Positions 1-8,863 of a stretch of DNA of 64,000 bases are shown here, piece after piece; position 1 is the first letter of the stretch, and each line of letters starts with the position of its first letter. Made by a program: the position numbers and the translations under genes. The notes under the pieces are model-generated. The model made no database searches. It worked only from the letters and a program-made list of their open reading frames with translations, and had not been told where the DNA came from. The DNA lies in contig NZ_PKFQ01000001.1 of NCBI RefSeq assembly GCF_002939475.1, forward strand, positions 2,170,001 through 2,234,000. The letters are read 5' to 3'. Origin of the DNA: Streptomyces cinnamoneus. Lineage in GTDB: Bacteria > Actinomycetota > Actinomycetes > Streptomycetales > Streptomycetaceae.

Positions 1-1313
1 TCCACCCGCGAGGCCACCACGGCGCCGAGGACGGCCGTCCCCAGCGAGCCGCCGACCTGCATGGCGCCCTGCTGGAGGCCGCCCGCCACACCGGCGTGCG
101 CCAGCGGGGCGTTGCCGACGATGACCTCGGTGGCACCCACCATGACCGGCGCGAGGCCGATGCCGAGCAGCGCGAACCACACGGACATGCGCCCCGTGCT
201 CGTGTCCACGTCCAGGGTGGCCATGCCGAAGCAGGCGACCGCGGTGGAAACCATGCCGCCGACCAGGGGGACACGCGGGCCGAACCTGGTGATGAGCGCG
301 CCCGCGACGGGCGAGGCCACGATCATCATGCCGGTGAGGGGCAGCAGGTGGAGGCCGGCGTCGACGGGGGCCATGCCGTGGACGTTCTGCAGGTAGAAGG
401 TGACGAAGAAGACGCCGCCGATGAAGGCGAACGCCATCAGCACCATCAGGACCGTGCCGGCGGACAGCGGCAGCGACCGGAAGAGGCTGAGCGGCAGCAG
501 CGGCTCGCGCGTCCTGGCCTGCCAGAGGGCGAAGAGGACGAAGCACACGGCGGAGGCGCCCAGGAAGGCCAGGGTCTTCCCGCTGCCCCAGTGCCAGTCG
601 GCCACCTTGATCAGTGCCCAGATGACGCAGAACATCGCGGCCGAGAGCAGCCCGATGCCCAGGAGGTCGAAGGAGCGGGGGGCGTTCTCGGCGCGGTGGT
701 CACGCAGGATCACCAGGCCGAGGACAAGCGCGAGGGCGCCGATCGGCAGGTTGATGAAGAACACCGACTGCCAGTTGACGTGCTCGACGAGCAGCCCGCC
801 GACGATCGGCCCGCCGGCCGTCGACGCGCCGATGACCATGCCCCATAAGCCGATGGCCATGTTGAGCTTCTCGGCCGGGAAGGTGGCGCGCAGCACGGCG
901 AGGGCGGCGGGCATGAGGAGCGCGCCGAACAGGCCCTGGAGCACCCGGAAGGTGACGATCAGCGACACGCTGCCGGACAGGGCGATGAGCCCGGAGGACA
1001 GGGCGAAGCCGGTGGTGCCGATGAGGAAGATCGGCCGGTGGCCGAAGCGGTCGCCGAGCTTGCCGGCGGTGATCAGGGCGACGGCGAGGGCGAGGAGGTA
1101 GGCGTTGGTGATCCATTGGACGTCGGCGAGCGAGGCGCCCAGGTCCTTCTGGATGGCGGGGTTGGCGATGGCGACGATCGTGCCGTCGAGCGCGACCATC
1201 ATCACGCCGATCGCGACGGTCACGAGTGTCAGCCAGGGGTGGCCCCGCAGGCCCTTGGCGGGTCCGGGGTCATCCGGCGGCGTCGCCTCGGCGACGGTGG
1301 TCTCAAACGTCAT
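1..1313 (-). CDS. MFS drug efflux transporter (DHA2/EmrB-QacA type), 3' end outside window
   Basis: Proton-driven multidrug exporter of the inner membrane, probably 14 transmembrane segments. The 437 residues visible show the DHA2 signatures: an LDGTIVAIANP stretch in TM1 (about residues 42-52) and motif A, GKLGDRFGHR (about 84-93), followed by repeated hydrophobic helices. The C-terminal end runs off the left edge. The ATG at 1313 has no Shine-Dalgarno sequence; a CATAAT box lies 8 nt upstream, so a leaderless transcript is likely. It is divergent from a TetR regulator at 1426, which is the classic arrangement for a ligand-derepressed pump. The substrate cannot be told from the sequence. Confidence 0.93.
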   Translation of the reverse strand, partial: MTFETTVAEATPPDDPGPAKGLRGHPWLTLVTVAIGVMMVALDGTIVAIANPAIQKDLGASLADVQWITNAYLLALAVALITAGKLGDRFGHRPIFLIGTTGFALSSGLIALSGSVSLIVTFRVLQGLFGALLMPAALAVLRATFPAEKLNMAIGLWGMVIGASTAGGPIVGGLLVEHVNWQSVFFINLPIGALALVLGLVILRDHRAENAPRSFDLLGIGLLSAAMFCVIWALIKVADWHWGSGKTLAFLGASAVCFVLFALWQARTREPLLPLSLFRSLPLSAGTVLMVLMAFAFIGGVFFVTFYLQNVHGMAPVDAGLHLLPLTGMMIVASPVAGALITRFGPRVPLVGGMVSTAVACFGMATLDVDTSTGRMSVWFALLGIGLAPVMVGATEVIVGNAPLAHAGVAGGLQQGAMQVGGSLGTAVLGAVVASRV

Positions 1314-1321
1314 GCACCGAG

Positions 1322-1348
1322 ATTATGGCAGTCTCTGTCAATTGACAA
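1322..1348 (-). promoter_or_regulatory. Pump promoter overlapping a 12-bp perfect palindrome
   Basis: TGTCAATTGACA at 1336-1347 is a perfect palindrome in the 112-bp gap between the efflux gene and the tetR gene. On the minus strand TTGTCA (1348-1343) and CATAAT (1327-1322) are spaced by 15 bp and could form the pump promoter, so the palindrome would sit between and over the promoter boxes. This is a plausible TetR operator; binding is inferred. Confidence 0.5.
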
Positions 1349-1425
1349 TCCACTTCAACCGTCATGATCTGCCAGACCGGCCACGGCTATTCTGAGCAGC
1401 GGAAACACAGCGAGAAGAGGCGAAC

Positions 1426-2088
1426 ATGCACGCGATCGAGAGCGCGCCGGGGCGCACGGCGGCGCCCTCGTCGGGCCTGCGCGAGCGCAAGAAGCAGCGC
1501 ACCCGGGACGCCCTCGTCAGAGCGGCCCTGGAGCTGTTCTCCCTCAAGGGCTACGAGGGCACCACGGTCGACGAGATCGCCGGCGCGGCGGACGTCTCCC
1601 AGCGGACCTTCTTCCGCTACTTCGCGGGCAAGGAGGAGGTCGCCCTCGCCGTCCAGCACATGGTGGAGTCGCACTTCTTCGCCGCCGTGTACGACCGCCC
1701 CGCCGAGGAGCCCCCGCTCACCGCGCTGCGGGCCGCGGTCCTCGCCTCCTGGGACACCATCGAGGAGGCCATCCAGGCGGTCGTCCCCCTGGAACTGCAC
1801 ATCCGCACCTACCGGATGATCCAGGAGACCCCCCAGCTGCTCGCCGCCCACCTGCGCCGCCTCGCCGAGCTGGAGGACCAGCTCGCCCAGGAGATCGCCC
1901 GCCGGGAGGACCTGCCCGCGGACGACCCCCGGCCGCGGATCCTGGTCGCGGCGTTCAGCGGGGTGATGCGCGAGACCGGCAAGCTGTGGGCCGACGTGGT
2001 GGACGGGGACATGGCCGAGCTCCGGCGCACCACCGCGCGGTATTTGGACCAGATCGGACCGGCGCTGGCGGAAAACTGGCGTTCTTGA
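1426..2088 (+). CDS. TetR family transcriptional regulator
   Basis: 220-residue one-component repressor. The N-terminal TetR DNA-binding domain is clear: LRERKKQRTRDALVRAALEL followed by a helix-turn-helix at about residues 47-66 with the family-typical FFRYFAGKEE. The C-terminal ligand domain is all-helical and of ordinary length. The ATG is preceded by GAGAAGAGG. It is divergent from the MFS pump at 1313, and the shared gap contains a perfect palindrome, so local control of the pump by an unknown ligand is the simplest reading. Confidence 0.92.
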   Translation: MHAIESAPGRTAAPSSGLRERKKQRTRDALVRAALELFSLKGYEGTTVDEIAGAADVSQRTFFRYFAGKEEVALAVQHMVESHFFAAVYDRPAEEPPLTALRAAVLASWDTIEEAIQAVVPLELHIRTYRMIQETPQLLAAHLRRLAELEDQLAQEIARREDLPADDPRPRILVAAFSGVMRETGKLWADVVDGDMAELRRTTARYLDQIGPALAENWRS

Positions 2089-2130
2089 GCGGTTGGCGGG
2101 TGAGTGCGCTCCATCACGGACCACCCAAAC

Positions 2131-2144
2131 GTGAGATAGCTCAC
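2131..2144. promoter_or_regulatory. Short inverted repeat upstream of hydrolase gene
   Basis: GTGAG-atag-CTCAC, perfect 5-bp arms, lies 44 bp before the GTG start of the downstream hydrolase. It could be an operator; arms this short also arise by chance. Confidence 0.25.
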
Positions 2145-2187
2145 CGAACTTACGACGGCGCACCGCTTTCTCCTACTGTGGTGCGCG

Positions 2188-3435
2188 GTGACTTCATTCC
2201 CTGAGCTCGGCTCCCCCTCCTCGATCCCCTGGACGAACGCGACCACGGTCTGGCGCGCGCTGCTCGCGCTGGCGGTGGTGTTCGTCATGCTCGCCACGAC
2301 CGGCTGGACCGCGGTCAGAGGCCACCGGGTGGACACCGACCTGCGCGCCGCCTCGCTCAAGGCATGGCTGCACGGCTCCATAGGCGGCCGGCCGCTGCCC
2401 TCCGCCACGGCGGAGCCCGGCGCGCTGACCCGCTTCTTCGGCTCGCTCTCCGCCGGGCAGCGCGAGCAGCTCGCCGACCGCTACCCCTTCGTCGTCGGCA
2501 ACCTCTCCGGCGCACCCGTGGACCTCCGCTACCGCGCCAACAAGGTCTCCCTGGGCGTCGCCCGCGCGGTCGAGGAGCGCCGCGCGCGCGACAACGGGCT
2601 CACCCCCGCCGGCCGCACCGAGGCGAGCCGCAGGATGCACCGCTTCGAGTCCCTGCTCTCCGGGGGCCGGCAGGTCCTCGCCTTCGACCCCGCCGGCCCC
2701 GGTCGGGTCGCCGAGGTCTTCGGAGACCTGGAGCGCGCCGACCGGGTCTCGGTGGTCGTCCCGGGCGTCGACACCAACCTCCTCACGTTCGAGAAGACCC
2801 AGCGCGCCTACAGCGCCCCTGTGGGTATGGCTCGTTCCCTCTACGCCGCCGAGGGGAAGACCCGCCCCGGCACCAGAACGGCCGTCATCGCCTGGGCCGA
2901 CTACACCTCGCCCGCGGGCGTCGGCATGGACGCCGCGACGGGCAAGCTCGCCGCCGAGGGCGCGCTGCGGCTGCGCAAGCTGGTGCGGACGCTGCCGGGG
3001 GACTCGCGCGTCTCGCTGTTCTGCCACAGCTACGGCTCGGTGGTGTGCGGCGTCGCCGCCCGCGAGCTCTCCCCCCGCGTCACCGACGTGGCGGTGGCCG
3101 GCAGCCCCGGCATGCGCGCCGAACACGCCTCCGACCTGGGCACCGGCGCCCGGATATGGGCGATGCGCGATCAGGACGACTGGATCCAGGGCGTGCCCCA
3201 CATGGAGGTCGGCGGCCTGGGCCACGGCGCGGACCCCGTCTCCGCCGGCTTCGGCGCCCGCCTGCTGTCCGCCTCGGGGGCCCGCGGCCACGGCGGCTAC
3301 TTCGAGCCCGGCACCACCAGCCTCGCCAACTTCGCCGGCATCGGAGTCGGAGCACCCACGTCCGTTCGGTGCGCGGGTGACGCGAGTGACTGCACGGAGG
3401 GGCTGGGGGCGGATCAGACCGTCCCCGCGGTTTGA
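2188..3435 (+). CDS. DUF1023-type alpha/beta hydrolase, membrane-anchored
   Basis: 415 residues with one N-terminal hydrophobic segment (about residues 22-44) that should anchor or export the protein. The C-terminal half carries an alpha/beta-hydrolase nucleophile elbow, CHSYGS, with Ser281 as the likely nucleophile, where DUF1023 relatives usually have GHSYGS. The following segment, VAVAGSPGM, is also typical of the family. Start is GTG at 2188, 99 bp after tetR and in the same direction. DUF1023 proteins are abundant in actinomycetes, and substrates are generally unknown. A lipase, esterase or peptidase role would be a guess. Confidence 0.85.
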   Translation: MTSFPELGSPSSIPWTNATTVWRALLALAVVFVMLATTGWTAVRGHRVDTDLRAASLKAWLHGSIGGRPLPSATAEPGALTRFFGSLSAGQREQLADRYPFVVGNLSGAPVDLRYRANKVSLGVARAVEERRARDNGLTPAGRTEASRRMHRFESLLSGGRQVLAFDPAGPGRVAEVFGDLERADRVSVVVPGVDTNLLTFEKTQRAYSAPVGMARSLYAAEGKTRPGTRTAVIAWADYTSPAGVGMDAATGKLAAEGALRLRKLVRTLPGDSRVSLFCHSYGSVVCGVAARELSPRVTDVAVAGSPGMRAEHASDLGTGARIWAMRDQDDWIQGVPHMEVGGLGHGADPVSAGFGARLLSASGARGHGGYFEPGTTSLANFAGIGVGAPTSVRCAGDASDCTEGLGADQTVPAV

Positions 3436-3491
3436 CGCGCGTAGCACGCGGAGGGGGGACGGCCGGGCGGCCGCCGCATACGATGAGCGGC

Positions 3492-4358
3492 ATGGGTGAT
3501 GTGCTGGCCGGTTTCCACACCGTCTGGGAGTTCGACACCGACTCCGTGCTCATCCGCTTCGAACGGGGGATCCGCACACCGAGGCTGCTCCAGGTGCTCG
3601 GCGAGCGGCGCATCCCCTACGAGGCGCTCGCGGCGGTCGAACAGACCCCCGGGAGGCACGGGACGGTGGTGCTGCGCGCCGTGCCCAGACCCGGCGCGGA
3701 CCCGCTGATGGACGCGGCCGACGGCCGGCTGAAGGAGGCCTGCGACCCCTACCGGCTGGTGCTCCCCGCCGAGCGCGAGCTGCTCGCCGAGTACTACGCC
3801 GAGCAGATACGGGCCCGGCTCGGCCGCCACGCGGACGAGCCCGCCGAGCGGCATCTGGTGGCGGCACCGACGCCGCCGCCGTCCTTCAAGGCCTACGACG
3901 GCAAGGCGTCGTTCGACGGCCGGGCCGTCTCCTTCCGCTGGTTCTGGACCGGGGCGACCTCCGCCAAGTGGAAGGCGGGCGACCAGCGATTCGCCGTCGA
4001 GGAGCTCGCCGGGGTGCGCTGGCGCTCCCCCGACACCCTCGGCGGGCATCTGCGGCTCATCCGGCGCGGGACCGAGGGCCTGCGCCCGGAGCCGGCCGAC
4101 CAGGACCCGGCCGCCGTGGTCTTCGGCATGGGCTACGGCCTCGTCCACGAGTCGCTGCCCTTCGCCGCGGCCGTCCTGGAGGCCGTACGGGCCACGGCCC
4201 CCGCCCACGACCGCGAGACCGTCCCCGCGGCCGCCGCCCGCCCGGACCCCGGCGGCATCGCCGAGCGCATCCGGCACCTGGGCGAGCTGCACGACGCGGG
4301 CCTGCTCACGGACGACGAGTTCAGCGTGAAGAAGGCCGAGCTCCTGGCCGAGTTGTAG
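3492..4358 (+). CDS. DUF4429 protein with C-terminal SHOCT domain
   Basis: 288 residues. Two related beta-rich segments (near residues 5-95 and 120-230) match my memory of the DUF4429 repeat. The last ~33 residues, with the LxELHDAGLLTDDEF core, are a SHOCT motif, a short C-terminal helix pair thought to mediate oligomerisation. I prefer the ATG at 3492 because TACGAT lies 7 nt before it and no Shine-Dalgarno sequence is present, giving a leaderless start; an in-frame start at 3432 would add 20 residues of unlikely composition. Biochemical function is unknown. It follows the hydrolase gene by 56 bp. Confidence 0.82.
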   Translation: MGDVLAGFHTVWEFDTDSVLIRFERGIRTPRLLQVLGERRIPYEALAAVEQTPGRHGTVVLRAVPRPGADPLMDAADGRLKEACDPYRLVLPAERELLAEYYAEQIRARLGRHADEPAERHLVAAPTPPPSFKAYDGKASFDGRAVSFRWFWTGATSAKWKAGDQRFAVEELAGVRWRSPDTLGGHLRLIRRGTEGLRPEPADQDPAAVVFGMGYGLVHESLPFAAAVLEAVRATAPAHDRETVPAAAARPDPGGIAERIRHLGELHDAGLLTDDEFSVKKAELLAEL

Positions 4359-4481
4359 GACGTCGCCTCGGGACGGGCCGTCCCCCGAGGGCGGCCTGAT
4401 ACCGGGGTATGACCTCGGCCCCGCCGGCCGGCACCGTGGGGTGACGTCCCCGCCGGACCGGCGATCTACGCTGGTCGGGCC

Positions 4482-5771
4482 ATGCGCCAGAGCCCCTTCC
4501 TCCTCCTCCGCGATCTCTTCGTGCCCGCCGGACCGCCGGATCCGTTCCTCGGCCGGTCCCGGCGGCCCTTCGTGCGGCGGCTGCCGTATCTGATCGCCGG
4601 CGCGTTCGTCGCCGCCCTGCTGCCCGTCACCGCGACGCTGCTCCCGCACGAGTACGGCGTGAACAGCGACCTCGCCATGGCGCTGGCCCTCGCCCAGACC
4701 GCCCCGTTCCTGGTCGCCGTGCGCAGGCCCCTGCTGGCCTGGGCGATCGCGTTCACGGCCTGCGTCGCGGGCGCGCTGACGCTGCCACCGCCGCTGCCGG
4801 GCTCCACCGTCGTGCCGTGGCCTCCGACGGCGATCATCGGGATGCTGCTGCTGATGTTCGCCGTCGGCCTGCGCGAACGCCTGCGGACGGTCGCCGCCGT
4901 CTGGGTGCTGGTCACCGTGGCCGGCTACCTCCTCGACGCCGGCTACCGGCCCCGCGGCAACGGCAGCTGGCTGATCCCCGTCATCCTCGGCGGCCTGCTG
5001 ATGCTGGTGGGCAGCGCGCTGCGCAAGAGCAGCAGCGCCCAGCAGGCGCTGGCCGAGCAGGAGACCATCAGCGAGGCCGAGCGCGCCCGCCGCACGCTCC
5101 TGGAGGAGCGCACCCGCATCGCCCGCGAGCTGCACGACGTGGTCGCCCACCACATGTCCGTCATCACCGTGCAGGCGGACAGCGCCCCGTACCGCCTCAC
5201 GGACCTCCCCGACGCCGCGCGCGAGGAGTTCGCCTCGATCGCCGCCACCGCGCGGGAGTCGCTGACCGAGATGCGCCGCCTGCTGGGCGTGCTGCGCAGC
5301 GAGGAGGGCGGCGACGGGAAGGAGCGGGCGCCGCAGCCCGGCGTGGCGCGCGTGCCGCAGCTCGTCGAGGCGACGGTACGGGCGGGGCTGCCGGTGGAGC
5401 TCTCGATGCCCGGGGAGGGCGTGCCGGCGCCGCCGCAGGCCGTGGACCTGTCGGCCTACCGCATCGTGCAGGAGGCCCTGGCCAACGTGGTCCGGCACGC
5501 GCCGGGCGCGGCCACCCGGGTGTCCCTCTCCCCCGACCCGGGCGGCGAGGGGCTGATGGTGCTGGTCGTCAACGGAGCCTCGAACGACCCCGACGCGCCG
5601 CCGCTGGAGACCTCCGGCACCGGCCACGGCCTGGTGGGCATGCGCGAGCGGGTCCGGCTGGTGGGCGGCACCCTCGACACCGGCCCCCTGCCGGACGGCG
5701 GCTTCCGGGTGGCGGCCCGCCTCCCGTTCCCGCACCCGACCACGACCGAAGAGGAACCCGCCCCCGCATGA
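4482..5771 (+). CDS. Sensor histidine kinase, NarL/DesK class (HisKA_3)
   Basis: 429-residue membrane kinase. The N-terminal half has four to five hydrophobic helices with short loops and no obvious extracytoplasmic sensor domain. The dimerisation box RIARELHDVVAHHMS places the phospho-accepting His at 218. A HATPase domain follows, with an N box near EALANVVRHAPG and a G2-like GTGHGLVGMRER. The ATG at 4482 lies 9 nt after a TACGCT box and lacks a Shine-Dalgarno sequence, so it is probably leaderless. The stop overlaps the start of the response regulator (ATGA), indicating translational coupling. The signal sensed is unknown. Confidence 0.95.
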   Translation: MRQSPFLLLRDLFVPAGPPDPFLGRSRRPFVRRLPYLIAGAFVAALLPVTATLLPHEYGVNSDLAMALALAQTAPFLVAVRRPLLAWAIAFTACVAGALTLPPPLPGSTVVPWPPTAIIGMLLLMFAVGLRERLRTVAAVWVLVTVAGYLLDAGYRPRGNGSWLIPVILGGLLMLVGSALRKSSSAQQALAEQETISEAERARRTLLEERTRIARELHDVVAHHMSVITVQADSAPYRLTDLPDAAREEFASIAATARESLTEMRRLLGVLRSEEGGDGKERAPQPGVARVPQLVEATVRAGLPVELSMPGEGVPAPPQAVDLSAYRIVQEALANVVRHAPGAATRVSLSPDPGGEGLMVLVVNGASNDPDAPPLETSGTGHGLVGMRERVRLVGGTLDTGPLPDGGFRVAARLPFPHPTTTEEEPAPA

Positions 5772-6442
5772 CCATCAAGGTGATCATCGTCGACGACCAG
5801 GCCATGGTGCGTGCCGGCTTCGCCGCGCTGCTGGCCGCACAGTCCGACATCGACGTCGTCGGCGACGCGGCGGACGGCCGGCAGGGGGTGGAGCTGAGCC
5901 GCTCCACGCACCCCGACGTGGTGCTGATGGACGTCCGCATGCCGGAGATGGACGGTCTGGAGGCGGCGCGCCGGCTCCTCGACCCCCCGGCCGGCGTGGT
6001 GCACCGGCCCAAGGTGCTGATGCTGACGACCTTCGACGTCGACGACTACGTCTACGAGGCCCTGCGCGCGGGCGCCTCCGGCTTCCTCCTCAAGGACGCC
6101 CCGCCGGCCGACCTGATCTCCGCGGTGCGAGTGGTGGCGGCCGGCGAGGCGCTGCTGGCCCCCTCGGTCACCCGCCGCCTCATCGCCGACTTCGCCGCCC
6201 GGCCGGCGCCGCGGCGCAGCCGTCCGGTGCGGCTGAACGGGCTGACGCCGCGGGAGACGGAGGTCCTGGAGCTGATCGCGCGGGGCCTGTCGAACCAGGA
6301 GATCGCCGCGACGCTCGTCCTCGCCGAACAGACGGTCAAGACCCACATCGGGCGCGTGCTGTCCAAGCTGGGACTGCGGGACCGGGCCCAAGCGGTGATC
6401 TTCGCCTACGAGTCGGGGCTGGTGTCCCCGGGCGAGGGGTGA
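5768..6442 (+). CDS. LuxR/NarL-family response regulator
   Basis: 224-residue partner of the kinase just upstream, overlapping it by 4 nt. The receiver domain shows the acidic pair VDD (residues 8-10), the phospho-acceptor Asp55 in VVLMDVRMP, and the conserved Lys in FLLKDAPP. A LuxR-type helix-turn-helix (GLTPRETEVLELIARGLSN onward) occupies the last ~65 residues. Targets are not evident; no repeated operator was seen in front of the kinase. Confidence 0.95.
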   Translation: MTIKVIIVDDQAMVRAGFAALLAAQSDIDVVGDAADGRQGVELSRSTHPDVVLMDVRMPEMDGLEAARRLLDPPAGVVHRPKVLMLTTFDVDDYVYEALRAGASGFLLKDAPPADLISAVRVVAAGEALLAPSVTRRLIADFAARPAPRRSRPVRLNGLTPRETEVLELIARGLSNQEIAATLVLAEQTVKTHIGRVLSKLGLRDRAQAVIFAYESGLVSPGEG

Positions 6443-6449
6443 ACCTCCG

Positions 6450-7478
6450 CTACTCGCGGTCCGCCGAGGTGTGGGACATGTCGGAGTAGCGGTCGCCGGC
6501 GACCTTGCCGGCGATCGGCTCCAGGGCGGCCAGGTCGTCCGCCGTGAGCTCGACGCGCGTCGCCGCCGTGTTCTCCTCCAGGCGCGCCCGCCGCCGCGTG
6601 CCCGGGATGGGGACGACGGTCAGGCCGTGCACCCGGGCCTGCTGCTGCACCCAGGCCAGGGCCACCTGTCCCGGGGTGGCGCCGTGCGCCTCGGCGATGC
6701 GCCGCACCGGCTCCAGCAGGGCGGCGTTGGCCTCGGCGTTGTCGCCCGTGAAGCGCGGCTGCGTACGGCGCCAGTCGTCGCTCGACAGCTCCTTGTCCGC
6801 GCTGACGAAAGCACCCGTCAGGAAGCCGCGGCCGAGCGGCGAGTACGGCACGAGCGCCACGCCCAGCTCCCGGGCGGCGGCCACGACGCTGGTCTCGATG
6901 TCGCGGCTGAAGAGGGACCACTCCGACTGCACGGCGGCGATGGGGTGCACGGCCTGCGCGGCACGCAGCTCACTGCCCGTCACCTCGCTCAGGCCCAGGT
7001 GCTTGACCTTGCCCTCGCGCACCAGGTCGGCCATGGCGCCGACCGACTCCTCAAGGGGGACCTCGGGGTCGCGGCGGTGCATGTAGTAGAGGTCGATCTC
7101 GTCGACGCCCAGCCGCCGCAGGCTGGCCTCGACGGCCTGGCGGATGTACGGGGGGTCGTTGCGGATGGTCCGCTTCGTGGTGTCGGTGGGGTCCTCGGGG
7201 TCGGGTGCGATGGCGAACTTCGTGGCGAGCACCACGTGTTCGCGGTGGGCCCGGACGAAGGGCGCGAGGAACTTCTCGTTCTCACCCATGCCGTACATGT
7301 CGGCGGTGTCGAAGAGCGTGACGCCCAGTTCCAGGGCGCGCTCCAGCGTCGCGCGGGCCTCCGCCACGTCGGTCGTCGGCCCGTAGGCGAAGCTCATGCC
7401 CATGCAGCCGAGGCCCTGCACGCCGACCTCGGGGCCGCCGTCGCCCAGCGTCACGCTCTTGATCTTGTCGTTGCTCAT
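6450..7478 (-). CDS. Aldo/keto reductase
   Basis: 342-residue NADPH-dependent TIM-barrel oxidoreductase. All four catalytic residues can be placed: Asp57 and Tyr62 in FDTADMYG, Lys87 in LATKFAI, and His134 in YYMHRRDP. The start is taken as ATG 7478 (MSNDK); an in-frame start at 7532 would reach into the upstream gene. It lies 7 bp downstream of the merR-family gene and is almost certainly co-transcribed with it, as in other aldehyde- or quinone-responsive MerR/reductase pairs. The natural substrate is unknown. It converges with the response regulator, with only 7 bp between the stops. Confidence 0.93.
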   Translation of the reverse strand: MSNDKIKSVTLGDGGPEVGVQGLGCMGMSFAYGPTTDVAEARATLERALELGVTLFDTADMYGMGENEKFLAPFVRAHREHVVLATKFAIAPDPEDPTDTTKRTIRNDPPYIRQAVEASLRRLGVDEIDLYYMHRRDPEVPLEESVGAMADLVREGKVKHLGLSEVTGSELRAAQAVHPIAAVQSEWSLFSRDIETSVVAAARELGVALVPYSPLGRGFLTGAFVSADKELSSDDWRRTQPRFTGDNAEANAALLEPVRRIAEAHGATPGQVALAWVQQQARVHGLTVVPIPGTRRRARLEENTAATRVELTADDLAALEPIAGKVAGDRYSDMSHTSADRE

Positions 7479-7485
7479 GGGTACG

Positions 7486-7941
7486 TCATGCCCCTTCGGA
7501 CGCCCGGCGTTGGGCGTCGGCGTAGATTTCAATCTTGTAGTCGAGGACGTCGAGAGTGCCGCGCAGCTCTTCGATCCGTTTGCGCACCTGCTCGCGGTGG
7601 GCGGTCAGCAGCCGTTCGCGTTCGGCGAGCGTGTGCTCGCCCTCGCGGACCAGTTCGGCGTAGCGGACCATGTCGGCCACGGTCATCCCGGTCAGCCGCA
7701 GCCGGCCCACCAGGTCCAGCCAGTCCAGGTCGCGGTCGGTGTAGCGGCGCTGTCCGGTGTGGGAGCGGTCGACGTGCGGCATCAGCCCGATCCGCTCGTA
7801 CCAGCGCAGCGTGTGGGCGGACAGCCCGGCGTAGGCGGCCACTTCACTGATCGTGTAGCGGTCGCGGCCCCCGGGGCGCGCCTCGCGCCGCCGGTCCAGC
7901 GTCGCGCAGCTGCGTACCGGTGCGGTCTCCAGCACGGTCAT
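7486..7941 (-). CDS. MerR family transcriptional regulator
   Basis: 151 residues. The winged helix-turn-helix (YTISEVAAYAGLSAHTLRWY, residues 29-48) and the following ERIGLM and RRYTDRDLDWL are typical MerR. A long C-terminal coiled coil (about residues 95-140) is the dimerisation helix. No cysteine cluster is seen, so a metal sensor is unlikely; electrophile- or aldehyde-type MerR proteins look like this. Start ATG 7941 has a strong GAGGGGGGA ribosome site; a start at 7989 is possible but lacks one. Its promoter contains its own operator at 7988-8018, and a second matching site occurs at 15516-15546. Confidence 0.93.
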   Translation of the reverse strand: MTVLETAPVRSCATLDRRREARPGGRDRYTISEVAAYAGLSAHTLRWYERIGLMPHVDRSHTGQRRYTDRDLDWLDLVGRLRLTGMTVADMVRYAELVREGEHTLAERERLLTAHREQVRKRIEELRGTLDVLDYKIEIYADAQRRASEGA

Positions 7942-7987
7942 GCCACTTCCCCCCTCGCGAACGTTCCCGCGTCGTGCGGTGACCCCC

Positions 7988-8018
7988 ACGCTAGAGACTT
8001 GGAGTGCACTCCAAGCAA
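7988..8018 (-). promoter_or_regulatory. MerR-type promoter with 19-bp spacer and 18-bp palindrome
   Basis: On the minus strand TTGCTT (8018-8013) and TAGCGT (7993-7988) are separated by exactly 19 bp, the over-long spacer that MerR activators correct by DNA distortion. The spacer is filled by CTTGGAGTGCACTCCAAG (7998-8015), a perfect palindrome. It drives the merR/aldo-keto reductase operon with a predicted ~40-nt leader. The same palindrome may also affect the divergent serine hydrolase at 8034. Confidence 0.8.
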
Positions 8019-8033
8019 GTAGGCTTTCGCGGC

Positions 8034-8849
8034 ATGGAAAGCCTGCGGATGATCGAGAACTGGCCGGTGGAGACCGCGGCGGCGGCAGTCGTGCGCGCCG
8101 ACGGCACCGTGGCGGGACGTTGCGGGCCGACGGGACACCGCTTCCCGCTGGCGTCCGTGACCAAGCCGCTGGCGGCCTACGCCGCGCTGATCGCCGTCGA
8201 GGAGGGCGCGGTCGAGCTGGACGAGCCGGCCGGTCCCGAGGGCGCCACCGTACGGCACCTGCTGGCGCACACGGCCGGACTGGCCTTCGACGAGCACCGG
8301 GCGGTGGCCGCGCCGGGCACCCGCCGGCTGTACTCCAACGCCGGGTTCGAGGTGCTGGGCGACCACATCGCCAAGGCGACGGACATCCCCTTCGCCGCGT
8401 ACCTGCGCGAGGCGGTGCTGGAGCCGCTCGGCATGACGGCCACGGACCTCCCCGGGTCGCCGGCCAAGGACGGCGTCTCGACGGTGGACGACCTGGCGCT
8501 CTTCGCCGCCGAACTCCAGGCGCCGCGGCTGCTGTCGCGCGCCACGCTCGCGGAGGCGACCTCGGTGGTCTTCCCCGGGCTGACCGGGGTCCTGCCGGGC
8601 TACGGCCACCAGCGCCCGAACGACTGGGGGCTGGGCTTCGAGATCCGGGACGGGAAGTCCCCGCACTGGACGGGGCTTTCGTCCTCGCCGCGGACGTACG
8701 GCCACTTCGGGCAGTCCGGCACGTTCCTGTGGGTGGACCCGGACGCGGGGGCGGCGTGCGTGGCGCTCGCGGACCGGGCGTTCGGGCCCTGGGCCGTCGA
8801 GGCGTGGCCGCCGCTGACGGACGCGGTGCTCGCCGAGCTCCGCGCCTGA
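8034..8849 (+). CDS. Serine hydrolase, class C beta-lactamase/esterase family
   Basis: 271-residue serine hydrolase of the penicillin-binding-protein-like superfamily. The SxxK active-site motif is S41-V-T-K44, the YxN motif is Y100-S-N102, and HFGQSGT near the C-terminus replaces the KTG box. No signal peptide is seen, so it is probably cytoplasmic and more likely an esterase or peptidase than a secreted beta-lactamase. The ATG at 8034 lies 8 nt after TAGGCT without a Shine-Dalgarno sequence, suggesting a leaderless start. It is divergent from merR and shares its operator region. Confidence 0.88.
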   Translation: MESLRMIENWPVETAAAAVVRADGTVAGRCGPTGHRFPLASVTKPLAAYAALIAVEEGAVELDEPAGPEGATVRHLLAHTAGLAFDEHRAVAAPGTRRLYSNAGFEVLGDHIAKATDIPFAAYLREAVLEPLGMTATDLPGSPAKDGVSTVDDLALFAAELQAPRLLSRATLAEATSVVFPGLTGVLPGYGHQRPNDWGLGFEIRDGKSPHWTGLSSSPRTYGHFGQSGTFLWVDPDAGAACVALADRAFGPWAVEAWPPLTDAVLAELRA

Positions 8850-8863
8850 CGAACCGCGCGGGC

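Noticed and set aside
3414..5735. Long minus-strand frame opposite the DUF4429 and kinase genes
   Set aside because: Shadow of genuine coding sequence; the plus strand shows complete SHOCT and HisKA_3 motifs.
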